Shown: positions 31,139 through 44,849 of the stretch, in pieces
Layout: every line of letters starts with the position of its first letter
How positions within the stretch are numbered: the stretch's first letter is position 1
Source of the DNA: Cenococcum geophilum 1.58
Taxonomy: Eukaryota; Ascomycota; Dothideomycetes; Gloniales; Gloniaceae
Length of the DNA stretch: 64,000 nt
Assembly (NCBI GenBank): GCA_001692895.1
Contig: KV748234.1
Span: 372,001 to 436,000, forward strand
Direction: 5' to 3'
Translations under genes and position numbers: made by a program
The notes under the pieces: model-generated
What the model saw: the letters and a program-made list of their open reading frames with translations, nothing else
Told to the model about the DNA's origin: nothing
The model's database searches: none

Positions 31139-32738
31139 ATTGCCTCCCCTTCTAGGGTCTTAGTTCTTTAAGACTTCGCCTCTACTAAGCTTTTATAGAG
31201 TTCTAGCTAAAACTACTAGGGAAACCCTTAGTAGAAAGGTACTCTATAATGCGACTTATTGCCAGCTCTTTACTAGCGCGGAACTTTACTTTATCTTTTA
31301 TTCCTTTGCTCTTCTCCTACCCTAGCTTCTTATAGTATTTTTATAATAGGATTTTAATAATAGTAATAAAAATTTGGTGGGATTTACCTTTCTAATTTTA
31401 GGAGTTTGTTATAAATGGATCTAGAGGTTATCTAGTGCGACGCGTTAACTAACTACTATTCCTATTTACCTAAATGGGCCTTAATAATGACGTCTTTTAT
31501 TTTAATTTCTTTCTGTTTATAAGTCGTCGTCTCTCCCTTATTTTTCTATTAATAACATTATTTATCTCGTTCTTAAATAGGCTATTTTTATTATATCTCG
31601 CCTTTTAGCTTCTATATCTCTAGCCGTACTTCTATTACTACCTCGTTATCTTTTCTTAACGCGTTTATAAGTAACAGGATCCCTACCTTATCTCTTATAA
31701 CAATGCTAACTTCTTAAAGTATTCTCTTATAATAGCTTATAGTCCTTCTACGCATCCTTAGACCGGTAGTAGTATTATTAATCTCCCGGTAACACCCTAG
31801 ACAGCGTCTGTTACTCCTATAATAGTTTCCCTAAAATGCTATTATCGCTGCGTTTATACTCTTATGTAGGATCCTTCCTACGTCTATAAGATGCCTTACT
31901 CCAGTAAAAATAAATTTAAGTGCTCCTATTATTGTAGTAGGAGAAAGACTTATGTCCTAGTATTTCCCATTCCGTCCTATTTTAGATTTCGCTAATTATA
32001 CTAGATCCCTACTGTCTATGCGTATAAGACTTATAGGCTCTAACGCGCTATCTAAGATTTCCGCTGATATCCTAATAGTAATAGGTAGGGATAGAAGGTA
32101 TCTTCCCTTGCTTATAGACTCTTTAATTCTATAAGGGTTTCCACTACTATAGAGACGCAACGTTTTTAGATATATAGTGTCTAGAAGCGTATATATAAAT
32201 AGCTCGTCCTTATTAATAATAATATTCGTACTTTTACATAGGCTACTCTAGCCAGGTGAGTTTCTCTAGTGACTTACTTAGGAACTATACTAACTCCTTT
32301 AGCCAACATCTCTTTAATCCCTACTTAGACGCCGATTTAGAACCTAGGGATACTAAGGATAGTAATAAAGGTTAAGATAAACGTTCTCCTCGCTAGTTTC
32401 CCGCCCGTGCTAGTCCTTCTAGTACCCATTATTTTAAGAAGAATATTAGTAGAAGTACTAATACTTCTAGAAATAGAGGAGCTAATAATACTATTAATAA
32501 TAACGTTAAGATAGAAGAGGAGGCTCCTATTACTGCTATTAGTGTTTAAGTTATTACCTAGCTCTTTCCTTCTTCTTATAGAATAGCTTTATATAGTGCC
32601 TCTTAGGTACCTCTAAGATGCCCTATTATTAGGAATTAACTTTATATTTTAGGGATGCCTTTATTCTAAGCTTTAGTGACAATCTATATAAACGCAGTGC
32701 ACTATTATAATCCCTATATATAATAAATAGGTAGTATT
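31139..32738. other. 3' region of the outer Gypsy, left of the Copia insertion
   Basis: This is part of the roughly 2-kb non-pol 3' region of the outer element (continued at 39010-39370). It is AT-rich. A fairly open frame runs antisense to the element (plus strand) from about 32150 and reads LLRNYTNSFSQHLFNPYLDA, DLEPRDTKD and ARASPSSTHYFKKN. Its nature is unknown. Confidence 0.4.
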
Positions 32739-32743
32739 CCTAT

Positions 32744-32929
32744 TGTTGGAAATATAGGGTAACTTACTAATAACGACTACTTGAGTAGGGTTACAGTAAT
32801 GTTGGTTAATTCTTATTAATAGGAATGAGGAAAGGGGTGAGGAACTTAAGGTTCCTTACCACGCTAGGGCTATGTTAACACGTGACGGCAATATGCTTTA
32901 TGCGACGGCAACTTACCTCATTCTTAATA
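32744..32929 (-). repeat. Copia LTR, left copy (3' LTR)
   Basis: Begins TGTTGGAAATATAGGG and ends CATTCTTAATA. Compared with the right copy it differs almost only by C/T and G/A, for example its end CTTAATA against CCCGACA. Confidence 0.88.
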
Positions 32930-35900
32930 CTAGCAACTCTTCTTTTTGTGGTTGCTATATATATATATACAAACAGACAGTATATAATAATACCAGATAA
33001 TATGCAATAAAACTAGATAATATGTAACAAAACTAGATAATATATAACAATGCGGCAGTTAGCAGAATTTAGTAGATAATGTAAAGACAGGTAGGCCGCT
33101 AAGACGCTAGTAGTAAGTGAGCTAATAGCAATTTTCTATGCCGGGTATAGAAAATTCTGATTAGTTAATAGAAGTCTACACTACTACCTAAATTAATTAG
33201 GCGCGGCGCTCTTAGTAAGGATCTAACTAATTAGACAACTTTAACCGGCGGTTAAAGTTCTATAAGATCTTAACTTCTCTAAATTTCCCTCTTAACCTAA
33301 TCTTTAACTCGTATATGTAGAGTATTTATATTAATAAACGTCTCTAGTGCCTTGTTTAGGTTTGCCTTTATTATTATATCTACTAGGTTATTTTAGCTAT
33401 TAATCTATTAGATCTTAAAGAGTTCTTAACGCTTATAGGACTGCTAAAGTGCTATGATATTGATTATAAGACGCTTCTTCTTTATAGTACTAAGCTTAAC
33501 TAAATACTTATAGAGGGAATATAAGTTGGTGTATACAATTGTAGGGATAGCGGGAAGTTCGAGCCGGTCTGTAATTATCTTAAGGGTAGTTCTAATTGCA
33601 ATTGCTATATTAACTTTGCTAATTATTCTATATATCTCTAACGCTAGAACGCTTTAAGTAACGTGCTTATTCTTAGTTAAGCTCTAATAGATAAGGTTGC
33701 CGTAGATTATAAAGTTATTCTCTTCAGTAGATTTGTTTGTGATAATAATCTTATATTCTAGCTAGGAGCTAAAATCTTTATTGTTTGTAAATAATCTATT
33801 AATAAATATAAAGAGCTTAGCGGTAGGAAGGTTAATAGGCACGTAGAGTAGTCCCCTATTAAGATGGTTTATTTGCTAGGAAAGATACTTATTTAGGGTA
33901 AGAACATTATCCTTAGTTAGTTCCTAGTATTAAGCAGTAATAGAGAGATTAAAGGAAGCCTTGGGTTAATAGATAGAAGCTATATAAGCTTTGCGAGCGC
34001 GTTACTCTACATATCCTTATTTTGGAGAATTAACGTTAATAATATCGATCTTCTTGCCTTAACCCTTCTAGTGTAGAGTAATAGAGCCCTTATTTAGGGA
34101 GAGGATATATCCGTTAAAGAGTAATAGTATTACTAAGTTAAGTCTTTCCTTTAGCTTTGCTATAAGGTTTACCTTTACTAGCTTATCTTCTTTAAGAGCT
34201 AAGAATTGGTTGTCTTTTAAGATAATTATATCGTCTGTTTATATGCTGATAATTCCAAATAGAGTTCCTGTAGTTGTAATAAGGAAGTAGGGATTAAATA
34301 TAAAAGTAGTTATTAAAAGCTTCTCCTTATAGTGCTTGCTGTAGGTAGCCTACTAATGAGTTCCTACCTCTGCGATTCTATATAATGGCTTAAGTATGAC
34401 TATAATCGTATCCTCGGGATATTAGTAGCGAATTTGCTCTGGAAGGTATGCTAGTATTAAGCGCTAAAGGCGCGTCTCTAATTGGGTGTAGGCCTAAGTA
34501 ATATCTTATAGGTAAACCGCTATCCTATTCTTTATTAAGGAGGGAGCTAGCGTAATAATAACTCGTTAACTAGCTTATTAAATTATAGGGGATTATATAA
34601 GGATTACTTCCTTGCCGTTATCGTTATAACCTTAAATAACTAGCCTTAACTTCTTAAATGGGGTATTAGTAGCTTTGCCTTTGATCTTATTAACTATTCT
34701 TAACTTAAATATACGGACTCTATTAAACTTGGTAGGGTTATATTTCTTAAATTTAAAAACTCCTCTTGTAATAAGACCGTCGATCTCCTACTTATTAGAT
34801 ACTTAGAAAGGAGCTCCTAAAGTTATAATACGGCCTTTCTTTTAGAGCTATTTTGCGAGTTTAAAGTTAGCCTTCTCTTTAGCTATTATAAAGGCCATTA
34901 ATAGTTTATCTCTATTCTCGATAGCAGTAACAAATTACTCTTTAAAATTAATAAGATATTAGCAATTTTATGATCCCTTTAGGCGACCTCTACCGCGTTA
35001 TAGTTACGGTACGTCTACTATAATTGTATTAGAATCGCCTTCGCCTTCTAGAGCACGTTAATTATAGTTCTCCTCTAGGGTATCCTTTAGGGCATCCTAT
35101 AAAGGCTTAAAGCTGTTATTTCTGTAGTAGGGCTTAATAACAGTTAAGCGGAATTAAGTGGGTCTATAGGGCATCTAAAGAGTGTAAGTTTAACTATTAA
35201 TTATAATGAGTTTATGTAGGCCTAACTATCCTCCCTTTTTACGCTATACGCGTACCTCTGATTGGAGTGGCAGATTAAGCGTAGTTAAGGTGTTTAGGCC
35301 ATTTCTTATTTCTAGTGCGTTATTAACCTAACGCGTAGTATAGAGACGTCGCACCTCCTTTATTGCCTTGCAAATAGCCTTAGCTTATTGCGTAATAGAG
35401 GGAGATAGTAAAGAATTATTAGTTATTTAAGGGTAGGCGCTAAAGACTAGTAATGTAGGTATAAGCCTATTTGGGCTAGCGGTATTATTAATAGCCTTAA
35501 CAGCCATCTATAGGATAAGCTCTTCGCTAGCACTCTTTAGTTCTAAAGAAATGATCTTATATACGCGGTGTAATGGCGTATAATATCGTTCTACTTTTTT
35601 AATACTATTATGTGCCTTAACGGGGACTTCCTTAACCTTAATTGTTATTGCCTTTACCTATTATTAAAACTCCGTAGATAAGAAGTTCTTTCCTATATTA
35701 TAAATGATTTAATTAGGGGGTCCTAGGTAGACATTATTCTAGTATAATTAAAGAGTATTCTATACGTTTTTAGCTAATATATCTTTTAAAAAGCGTACAG
35801 CTTAGAAGGAGGTTAAGAAGTTGATAACTTGGAGTACTGGCTTGCCGCTGAGATATATAATATCTATAATAATATAGAAGTTAAAGTTGTAGTTATCTTT

Positions 35901-38721
35901 AAGAGTAAACTTAAATTAGCTAGGGGACTTCTAGTTTATTTAGCAGTAGTAGTAGTACTTCGTAAGATGTTTAATTACCTTAACCTTAACTTTATAACCT
36001 ACTTGCTAAAGGACCCTAAGCAATTAGTAAACAGATAGGTGGCTAAAACGATGGTGTAGTTAACGTAACTCTGACTTGGTTAGGTGGCTTTAAGCAACGC
36101 TCCTTTCTAGCTGTTAAAGGAGTAACTAAGGGTGACCCTACTTGCGTATAATGGGCACCTGATTATCTCCCTGGACAAGTATATTTTTAAGGTTATTAAG
36201 CTTAATACCTAATTTGTCTATATTTTGGATATAGAATAGAAATGGGGTGTTCGCGGGGATAATATGGAAAGTAATATATCCTAACGGGGTTTAGACCTTA
36301 ATTGTGCTAAGAGAGATTATAGTACCCTTACTAAAGCGAATTATATATTAGCCTGCTGTTAATTAGTTAATTTAAATAGAGCTATTAAGCTGCTAAAGAG
36401 CTTGAACTTAAGGCTCTCCTNCTATAGATACTCCTGCGGCTTTAGTATCTAGCATAATGCTATAGAAGACGTTTGCTAAGTATCTATTGTTAAAGGAGAA
36501 CGCGGAACTTTCCTTTGGCTTATTAAAGATATCTAACTTTATAATAGAATGGAGCGTAGATTGGTTATTAAGGATAGCGATAGTTTGTGTGCCATTTACC
36601 TTACTATACTTAGTGAAGTATTGGTTAGGAGAGTAGTCCTTAATTTCTATATCTATAAGGAGCTATTCGGCCTTGTTAACCTTACCCTTAAGATCTTCTT
36701 CGCCTTTATATTAAACCAGGAAGTTTTAGAAGTAGGCTATAGTAACCTTTTAGTTTCTAATGTTTTATGCGCTCTAGCGAAACCTATTATATGCCTCCTT
36801 TCATCTATTAAGAGGGTGTCTAGTTAACTAGTAATTTGGCTTCTTATAAACGTAGTACTTCTTCTAATAATTGCTCCAAAGTGAACCTCTATAAGGACCT
36901 CCATAATTACCTTATAGTTAATGTTAATTATACCCTTTACCGTATCCCCTACTACGTCTACTATATATTTAATTAGTCCAGTTATAATCATATTGGTCGG
37001 CCGGGTTGATTAAGGTAGGTTAGAGTTAGGCGTTAAATTGCTGTACTTCTTAAGAGCGTAGAGCGGTGCTAATAGAGGATCTTAATTAAGTATATACTCC
37101 TTCGTAAGTACTTATAGGGTTAAAGAAAGTAAGATTATATTCTTTAATACCTTAGCATGCGCTAATAACTTAATTACGTAGGCTAAGGTCCTCTTAATAT
37201 AATTCGGATAAACCACGCTAAATTGTCTAAAGTTAATTAAAGAGCTTTTAAAGATAATTAAGCCGAGAGACACCTGGGTTCGTAGTAATAATTCTTAGGA
37301 AGGTAGTCTCTCTCTACTCCAATATATATTGCTGCTTATTCTCTTCTATTTTAAAGTAGCATCTTATCTTATATATTATTTAGTTAAAATTATATCCTTT
37401 TCCTGCCAAATGATTATAATAAAAGGTATTAGCGCGGCCCTTAAGTATAACGGAATAGGCATTATAATATTAGTTAGGTTCTAGTCTAACCTTTTAGTAA
37501 TAGTTGTAGAAGATACGTAGCTTTAAATTAAGGATGTTATATAGTTCCCCGCTAAACTTCTTCTCCTAGTCCGTATAGAGCTTTGTAAACTCTGTAAGCA
37601 TTTTTAAGGTGCCTTTAAGTAGTATTAGACTATATTAAAATTATATTAGAGATTAAGGTAGGGATTACTTTGTAGGCTGCAGTAGAGATATAGGGCTTAA
37701 TAGAATACGGTGTGGTACTTAATCTTCCTGTAGTAGAGTTTAAAGGTTGTTAAATTGCGAAGTAAGGGGATCTTACGCTTGCTCTTAAGGGGTAGTGGTT
37801 AATATTACTAGTTAAATTAGTAGATCCTAGGGAGCTAGAGATAGAGGTGGAAGCGATAGATATAGAATGTAAGAACTTATACCTAGAGTAATGGAATTAG
37901 AGCGCGTCTCTATTAGTATATTATTTAGATTTTATTGTAAGTTAAGCTTCCTCTTAGTGTGTAGTTAGTACTTAACCTCTTATAGAGTCCATTCGTGCTC
38001 TTCTTTTATATTAATAACTTACTCCTAGATATTATCTCTAATAGCACCCCTATCTATAGGGATAAATACTCTATTCTCCTAAAGGAAGTTACGGAAGTTT
38101 TATATAACGTCCTTCTTCGCAAGAGCCTATATTTCCTTTATCCATCTAATAAAGTCCTCCTTTATATAACACTATAGCTCGGTATTGTTATATTCGCTAT
38201 CTATATAGTGTACTATACGGTATACTAAGAATCTATTTAGGTCCTATTCCTTAGCGTTTATAGGGTTAATGTCTGTATCCTATATCTTTAGGTTAATACT
38301 TTTCTTATACTTCTTTAGGTAGGTTGATGCCATAGTAGGTATAGAATTAACGGGGTGTTGTACGTTGAAGGTAGGTAGGGTTTTTGGCTTTATAGAATCT
38401 TGTAGGTTTACTGTTAAAAGGTAGGCAATTAAGATATTATTAACGTGTTTTAGACGTTAACTTTAGGACTATAGGTTTAGTGATACTTCTAACCTAAAGT
38501 ACTCGACCAAATCTTTGTATGCGTAGTTGTTTAACGCGTTTTAGACATTAATTTTGGGACTATAGGTTTAGTAATACTTCTAACCTAAAGTACTTAACTA
38601 AATCTTTGTAAATGTGGTTGTTCTATATAATAGACGCAACTTAGTATCTCCTAGTACTTAGTAACACTTTTATTACTAGTTTTCCGTAAGTCTAAGGTAG
38701 TATAGTATCGCCGGGATCCAT
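32930..38721 (-). pseudogene. RIP-degraded Copia gag-pol
   Basis: Minus-strand gag begins at 38721. The reverse transcriptase is recognisable at about 34100-34700 with YFLITTTGTLFGIIS followed by the TDD box. Order on the minus strand is gag, integrase region, reverse transcriptase, RNase H, as expected for Copia, but I could only read the RT clearly. Confidence 0.65.
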
Positions 38722-38818
38722 TCTATATGAGCGTATATAGCACCCCTATACGAGACTATCTCTTCTATTTAAAAACCTAGCTGCTTTGTGGTTAACTGTA
38801 TATTTAACTACTAATCAG

Positions 38819-39004
38819 TATTAGAAACATAGGGTGACTCACTAATAATGACTACTTAAGTAGGGTTATAGTGATGTTGGTTAATTCTTATTAATAGGAA
38901 TGAGGAAAGGGGTGAGGAACTTAAGGTTCCTTACCACGCTAGGGCCACGTCGACACGTGACGGCAATATGCTTTATGTGACGGCAACTTACCTTATTCCC
39001 GACA
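38819..39004 (-). repeat. Copia LTR, right copy (5' LTR)
   Basis: Begins TATTAGAAACATAGGG and ends TATTCCCGACA, followed by the CCTAT target-site duplication. Same length as the left copy. Confidence 0.88.
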
Positions 39005-39369
39005 CCTATAGGTACCTTATAATTCCTTAAAATTTCTAATTCTTTATAGGCTGTCCTTTTGCTCCTTTTTATACTATTAACTCTACTGCGTATCTCTAGT
39101 GCCAGGCCAGATACTCTCCTTTTATCCCTAGGGGATCCTTTTAAATCCCTAAGGCCACTTCTTATAGTGCTACTACTCCTTTTTATATAGCGTCTTCTTT
39201 AAATAGTATCCCTAGTGGTTCTCCTATAGATCCCTATAGGCTTCCTCTTATAGGATTTTAGGATCCCTATTATAATAGCGAAACGTTTCCGTTCTTAATG
39301 CCTATGCTTAATCCTATAGTTTTAATTTATGGGGTCTTCCCTATTGCTTTACCTGTAGTATATCCGGAA

Positions 39370-42300
39370 CTATTTCTAAGTCTTTACCTTTAGTTCTTAG
39401 GAAGGTTTTAATTACGGTATTATATCCTAGCTAAAGGTACTCTTTAGGTTCCTAACTGTTATGCGCCTAAAAGTATTCTTTCTAATAAACTAAAAATTCG
39501 CGCTTCTTCTAGTGCTATCTTTAGTCTAAAATATCTTCTATATTCCATTCTAGTTCCCTATTAATTTTACTAGGTAGGGGCGGTTCTATACTATTTCTTC
39601 TCCGGTATAGCTTTAGTAAGGAAACATAAAATATAGGATATATTAGATAAGATTTCGGTAATTCTAATTTATAGGCTTAGTTTCCTTTAGTTTTCTTAAC
39701 TATCTTAAAGGGTCTAAACCACTGGTGATCTAGCTTCTTCTTAATGCGTTTTATTTGGATATTTTTTATAGATAGTAAGACTTCGTCTCCTATCTTAAAT
39801 TCTTTCGGCATATATTTTTTGTTATAGTACCTTTTTTGCACGGCCTAGGCGTCTAGTAAGTGCTTTTTAAGTTCCTCTCTACAAATTCTTATTTGCTTAA
39901 TTCTTTCGGACGCCACTAGTGCCTCTCTTTTGGGAATAATGTTCTTAATATTCTAGGGGTTATTTACTTTTACCCTAAACAATGCTTTATAAGGGGTTAT
40001 TTTTATACTACTATAGATGCTTATATTATATACGTGCTGCGCTAGAGCCAACTATAATATCTAATTATCCTATTAATAATTAATATAGTAGCGAAGGTAG
40101 TGTTCTAATAACGTATTTAGACGCTCTATTTACCCGTCTATTTGCGGGTAGAAGGCAGTACTTATTCTTTACCGTATTTTTAATAAGAGATAGAATAAAG
40201 ACCAGAATGCACTGTTAAATACGGTACCTCTATTAAACACGATTTCCCTTAGCGTGCTAAATAAGAGCTACCGTTTTAAAAATAGGTTTGCCAGTTCTGC
40301 TACTGTAATCGTTATTATAATAGCAAAGTATTCTAAAAACTTTGTATACCTGTTAATAATTACTAGAATAGCGTTAGCAACCTCTCCAGTTCTTGTCTTA
40401 GTAGGGGGTAAGCCTATAATAAAATCTATTGTTAATTCTAATATAGGTCCCTATAAAATAGGAAGCACTAATAACTCGCCGTATAGGCAATGCCTAGATA
40501 TCTGTATTCTTTAGTATATATTATACCTTAATATATAGTCCTTAACCTCTTTAGACATTCCGTCCTAAAAGTATTTTCTTTAAATAGCCTTAAGGGTTCT
40601 GTTAGCACCATAGTAACCCCTAAAAGGGTTATTATAGAAGACCTTTAGAATTTCGTCTTAAATCGCTTAGTCCTTTAGGATATATACAGCACCCTTAAAG
40701 CGTAATAGACCCTTTTAGTCTTGCTACTATAGCTTCTTAGTAACTCTAGCTAAGTTAGTCTTTACTATATCTTTCTACCTCTCCCTAGAGGCGAAGGCGT
40801 CCCTTTATTAAGCTTAATAAAGAAGATCTAAAAAGGTTTTATATAGATTACTTGCTTCCGTTTTACCTACTACCATTATAGACTTAAGGCGTGGCACGAG
40901 ACGTTTCAAACTATTAGTGCCAGTAGATTCTTCTACCGTTATATAGTGTGCCACGCTGCAGATAGGTATCTTGCCTATCCCCCTTAGATCCAAAAACTTA
41001 TAGCTAATACGCCGTCGAGTTAAAGGTGCCGCGATACCTCTAGCATATCCTATAGAATTCTCGCTAATTCTAGGGTATACTAACTTTATAACGTCTGCTT
41101 AGTCTATAACCTAGTCTATAACTATATCCTACAGCTCTATAATTGTATTGCTTCGCAGCTGCATCGCTAAAACCTCTGCCCTACTATAAAATTCTATAAT
41201 TTTAGGGAAAGAGTCTTCTTTCTTTCTAAGCAAATTTTGTAATATAGGGATTATTTCCCCTATACTGTCCTAGATCCTCCCTATCTTATAATCCGGACGT
41301 CTTAATAACCTATTAGCAGGATTTGTCTTCTCTAGGCGGTACGTAATTTTAAAGTCGTACTATAATAGTGCCTCTGCCTATCTTGCTTATTAACCGCTTA
41401 ACACCTTTATAGTTATAAAGTATTCTAGGTTATTATAGTCTATAAGGACTTTAATAAAATAATTGCTTCTTATATAATAATATCGCCAGTGCTTTATTGC
41501 TGCGATTATTATAAGTAGCTCTTAGTCGTGCGTTATATAACGCTGCTTTATAGGGGTTATTTTCCTTAACCAAAACGCCACAGGATGCCATTTTCCGTCT
41601 TTTAATTAAGATATAATTGCCCCTAGGGCAAAGCCGGATGCATTTATTTTAAGGTATATATATAGCTTCTAGTAGAAGTGTATTAGGATAAGCGCTAATA
41701 TAAATAAATCCTTTAACCGGTCTATAGCCTACTTAGCAGCTTCCCTAAATATAAAGGGTTCTAACTTCTTACCATTCTTAGATCCTTTTAGTAGATTAGT
41801 AATTAGAAGTATTACTTATAAGTAATAAATAATAAACGTTTGGTAGAAGTTCGCCGTGCCTAAAAAAACCTATACTTCTCTAAATGTTATAGGGTAGGGC
41901 TATTCCCTAATGGCGTCCACCCGACTTTTCTCTATTAATACTCTGTTGACACTAATAATAAAGCCTAAAAAATTAATGCTAGTAGCATAGAACGTGTACT
42001 TTTTTAGGTTTATATAGAGCTTGTATTCCTACAGTCTTTCTAGTACTATTTGCACGTAGTACGTATATACTTTATAGTTATTAAAGTAGACTATAATATT
42101 ATTAAGGTAGACTATATATATCGTGTCTAATAGGCCCGATAATGCCTTATTAATATAGGCCTAAAATATTACTAGTGCGTTAGTAAGCCTAAATAGCATT
42201 ACTAGGTACTTAAAGTGGCCGTACTATATTTAGAACGCCGTTTTTTACTTATTACCGGCTTTAATCCGGATTTAATAGTATATATCTTTTAGATCTAATT

Positions 42301-44298
42301 TTATAAATATCTTTACGCCTAATAGCCTATTAATAAGCTCCCCTATTAAGGGTAACGGGTAGCAATTCTTTATAGTAATCTTATTTAGCGCCTAATAGTT
42401 AATATAGAGGCAAAGGGTCCCGTCCTTTTTGGGTATAAATATAATTAGTACCCTTACCGGGCTTATAGAGGGCTAAATCCATCCTCTTTAAAGATTATCC
42501 ACTATATATTAACGCAGTACCGCTAGCTTATTTTCTAATAGGTTATATAATAGTCTAAAAGGAGGTTATTTATCCCCTATATCTATTTTATACTTAACCA
42601 ATATAGGGTTAAGTAAGGTTTATACAGCCTCTTTACTAGAAACATCCTCTAAGTTTATATATTCCTATAGAATCTCTAGTTCCTTAACTATGTATAGCCG
42701 GACATCCGAAAATAAATATCCCGTATTCCCGTTCTTAGTGTTAAGAGTGGTATATATAGCATATACCCACCCTTCTTCTTATATATAGTTTAAGAAAGTC
42801 TTTTAATTTTTAACTATAATACGTAGTTAAGACTTTTAATATTAATATAAGGCTAAAGGCCAATTAATGTCCGGATTAACTTGGCGAAGCTATAGGTATC
42901 CTAAAACAAGGTTATACCCCTTAATTTCTGCGGCATAAAAGCGTATCTTCTATATGTCCTATAGACTATCGCGGTCCTAGCTAGCCACAGAAAAAGCCTA
43001 TTCCCTATAGTATGGAATTTAGTAGCCTCTAATACTTTAAACGGTACGCACCTATAAGCCGCTAAGGTCTAAATCTAATTCTTTTACTAGTAATTAAGAA
43101 ATAAACCCTATACTTACGCCACTATCTATAAGGCAGTCTCGCGTTACCTATTTATTATTAACTTAAATAGAGACAGGAATAACTATACGGCAATTTACTC
43201 CCTCCTTCTCTTACTAGCCTAGTATAAGGGAGTAAAGATCTACTAGGCTGTCTCTTTTCCTAATTAAGCCGACTCTTGCTTCTTTTACTAGCAGAAGCGG
43301 CTTATATAGCCCTTCTTACCGCAGTTATAATAGGTACGTGTCTCCTAGTTCCCCTTTTACGGATTAGGTCTCTACCTATTATTATTTTAGGATTAACTAG
43401 CGTTGCTCTAGGGCTATAAGGCCTGCTTATATTATTCTTCTATAGAGCGGTTAGGTTAAAATCTACCCCTATTATTAAAGCTAGGTCTAGTCCTACGCTC
43501 TTTATTATTGGCGTCTCGTTCCTTTCGCTTACCTAGATAGTCTCTTTTAGCACTTTTAATCCGAGTAGCTTTAGAGATAAGCTTTTCTTAAGAGATAGGA
43601 ATTTCGCCCTTCTCTTATATGGCCTGTTAAATCTTAGGTTATAGCTTAGCGAGTAGCTAGTAAAGTCATATAGCGTTATCCCACTAATTTAAGTAGGGTA
43701 TATTGTCTTCTAGTTCTTTTAAGTAGTTTATAAACTAGACCACAGTCTAACCATCCCGCTATTTGGCGTTATGGTATCGCTAGTTATAGTCTATCCCTTA
43801 ATTAGTAGGGTCTTAGACCTAATTAACCAACCAGGTCCTAAGTTCGCTAAATTTAAGGGGTGTAGTAAGTTTCTTCTTATAACGTGTTTATAAACTCTTA
43901 ACGGTGCTATACAGGAAGGTAGAAGTAATTAGTGTCTAATTATACTTATTAGAGTAACGTTTTAGATCCAGCTGAAACTTAGTTTCGTATTATTGGATAA
44001 AATAATTGTAGTTCCGAAGACTATTACTATAGTACTTATTAGGTTCCTTTATGCGGAATTTAGGTTTTTTTAACGTTACAGCATAGTATAGCGTTACCCC
44101 TTTAAGTCCGCTTCGTGTCTAGGGTATCTATACTTCCCCCAATTGTCCTTACAATTGTTCTTAGTAGTCTTAATATACTTATCTTAATTATATCTCTAAC
44201 TCCTTTATTTTTTATAGGGTTTTGTATAGCGACCGCTCTAATAACTTCCTAGTGGTAATTATTTCTAAGGGTCTTGCAAGGTTAGACGGACCAGCCAT
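39370..44298 (-). pseudogene. RIP-degraded gag-pol of the outer Gypsy (chromovirus)
   Basis: Gag starts MAGPSNLARPLEIITTRKLL at 44298. The RT is clear at about 42150-42500: PSISPVRVLIIFIPKKDGTL, then INYQALN-type text with stops and [13 protein letters not shown] and [11 protein letters not shown]. The integrase-to-chromodomain linker reads KEFKIGDEVLLSIKNI and DHQWFRPFKIVKKTKG, followed by the chromodomain LEWNIEDILD. The copy was split from its 5' LTR by the inner Gypsy at 44378. Confidence 0.8.
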
Positions 44299-44377
44299 GG
44301 CTTCTTTATAGGAAGAGGGAATGCGCTCCTCTAGGGAGACTCTTTAAGCCTCTTGCGGTAAGGGCGTTGCTTTATAG

Positions 44378-44804
44378 TGTTACGGACGCTTTAAGTACAA
44401 TGCTATGACTACTAGGAAAGGAGTCGGAAGAAGCTAGTTGGTTGATACAGGCACGGTCTAGGATGGAACCGGTAGAACCATGTGACGAGGAATAGTAACT
44501 AAGGTCATATAACATGCTACGTATTAAACAAGAGGAATAAAAGGAACTCATATACCTTATATATAAGACGTACATTACGTATAAGAAGGATTTTATAGGA
44601 GTATAGTTGTGTATTTAAGGACCCTTAGTCCCTACCTAGATAGTTCCTTTCTTATAATAATTCTTAGAATATAATTAGAGTTAATCTGTTAGGCAACCAC
44701 TCCACTAGTTATTATTACGCTGTTTAACTACTATCTTTACATTTCCTATACACCTAGCCTATTAACAGAACCTATTGTAGTTCCTACTACAAGGTTCCGT
44801 TACA
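44378..44804 (+). repeat. 5' LTR of the inner Gypsy
   Basis: It is 427 bp and begins TGTTACGGACGCTTTAAG. It contains a likely promoter/leader segment with TATTTAAGGACCCTTAGTCC near 44612-44631. It retains more C/G than the 3' copy. Confidence 0.88.
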
Positions 44805-44849
44805 TAATTACTACCTAGTTATGGTATTAAATATAAAAAGTTGAACAAC

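Larger units (their letters stand above)
32744..39004 (-). mobile_element. Ty1/Copia element nested in the outer Gypsy (RIP-mutated)
   Basis: Identical-length 186-bp LTRs at 32744-32929 and 38819-39004 bound a 6261-bp element. CCTAT at 32739-32743 and 39005-39009 is its target-site duplication. A polypurine-like tract (minus strand AAAAAGAAGAG near 32940) and the gag-like ATG at 38721 (MDPGDTILP) set the minus orientation. The reverse transcriptase active site reads TDDIIILKD at about 34211-34238, the form of the Copia YVDD box. Stops are everywhere at former Gln/Trp codons. A 91-bp imperfect tandem duplication lies at 38440-38530/38531-38620. Confidence 0.85.

Noticed and set aside
36549..36827. 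Plus-strand 92-codon open frame within the Copia element
   Set aside because: Antisense shadow of degraded minus-strand pol in AT-rich DNA.
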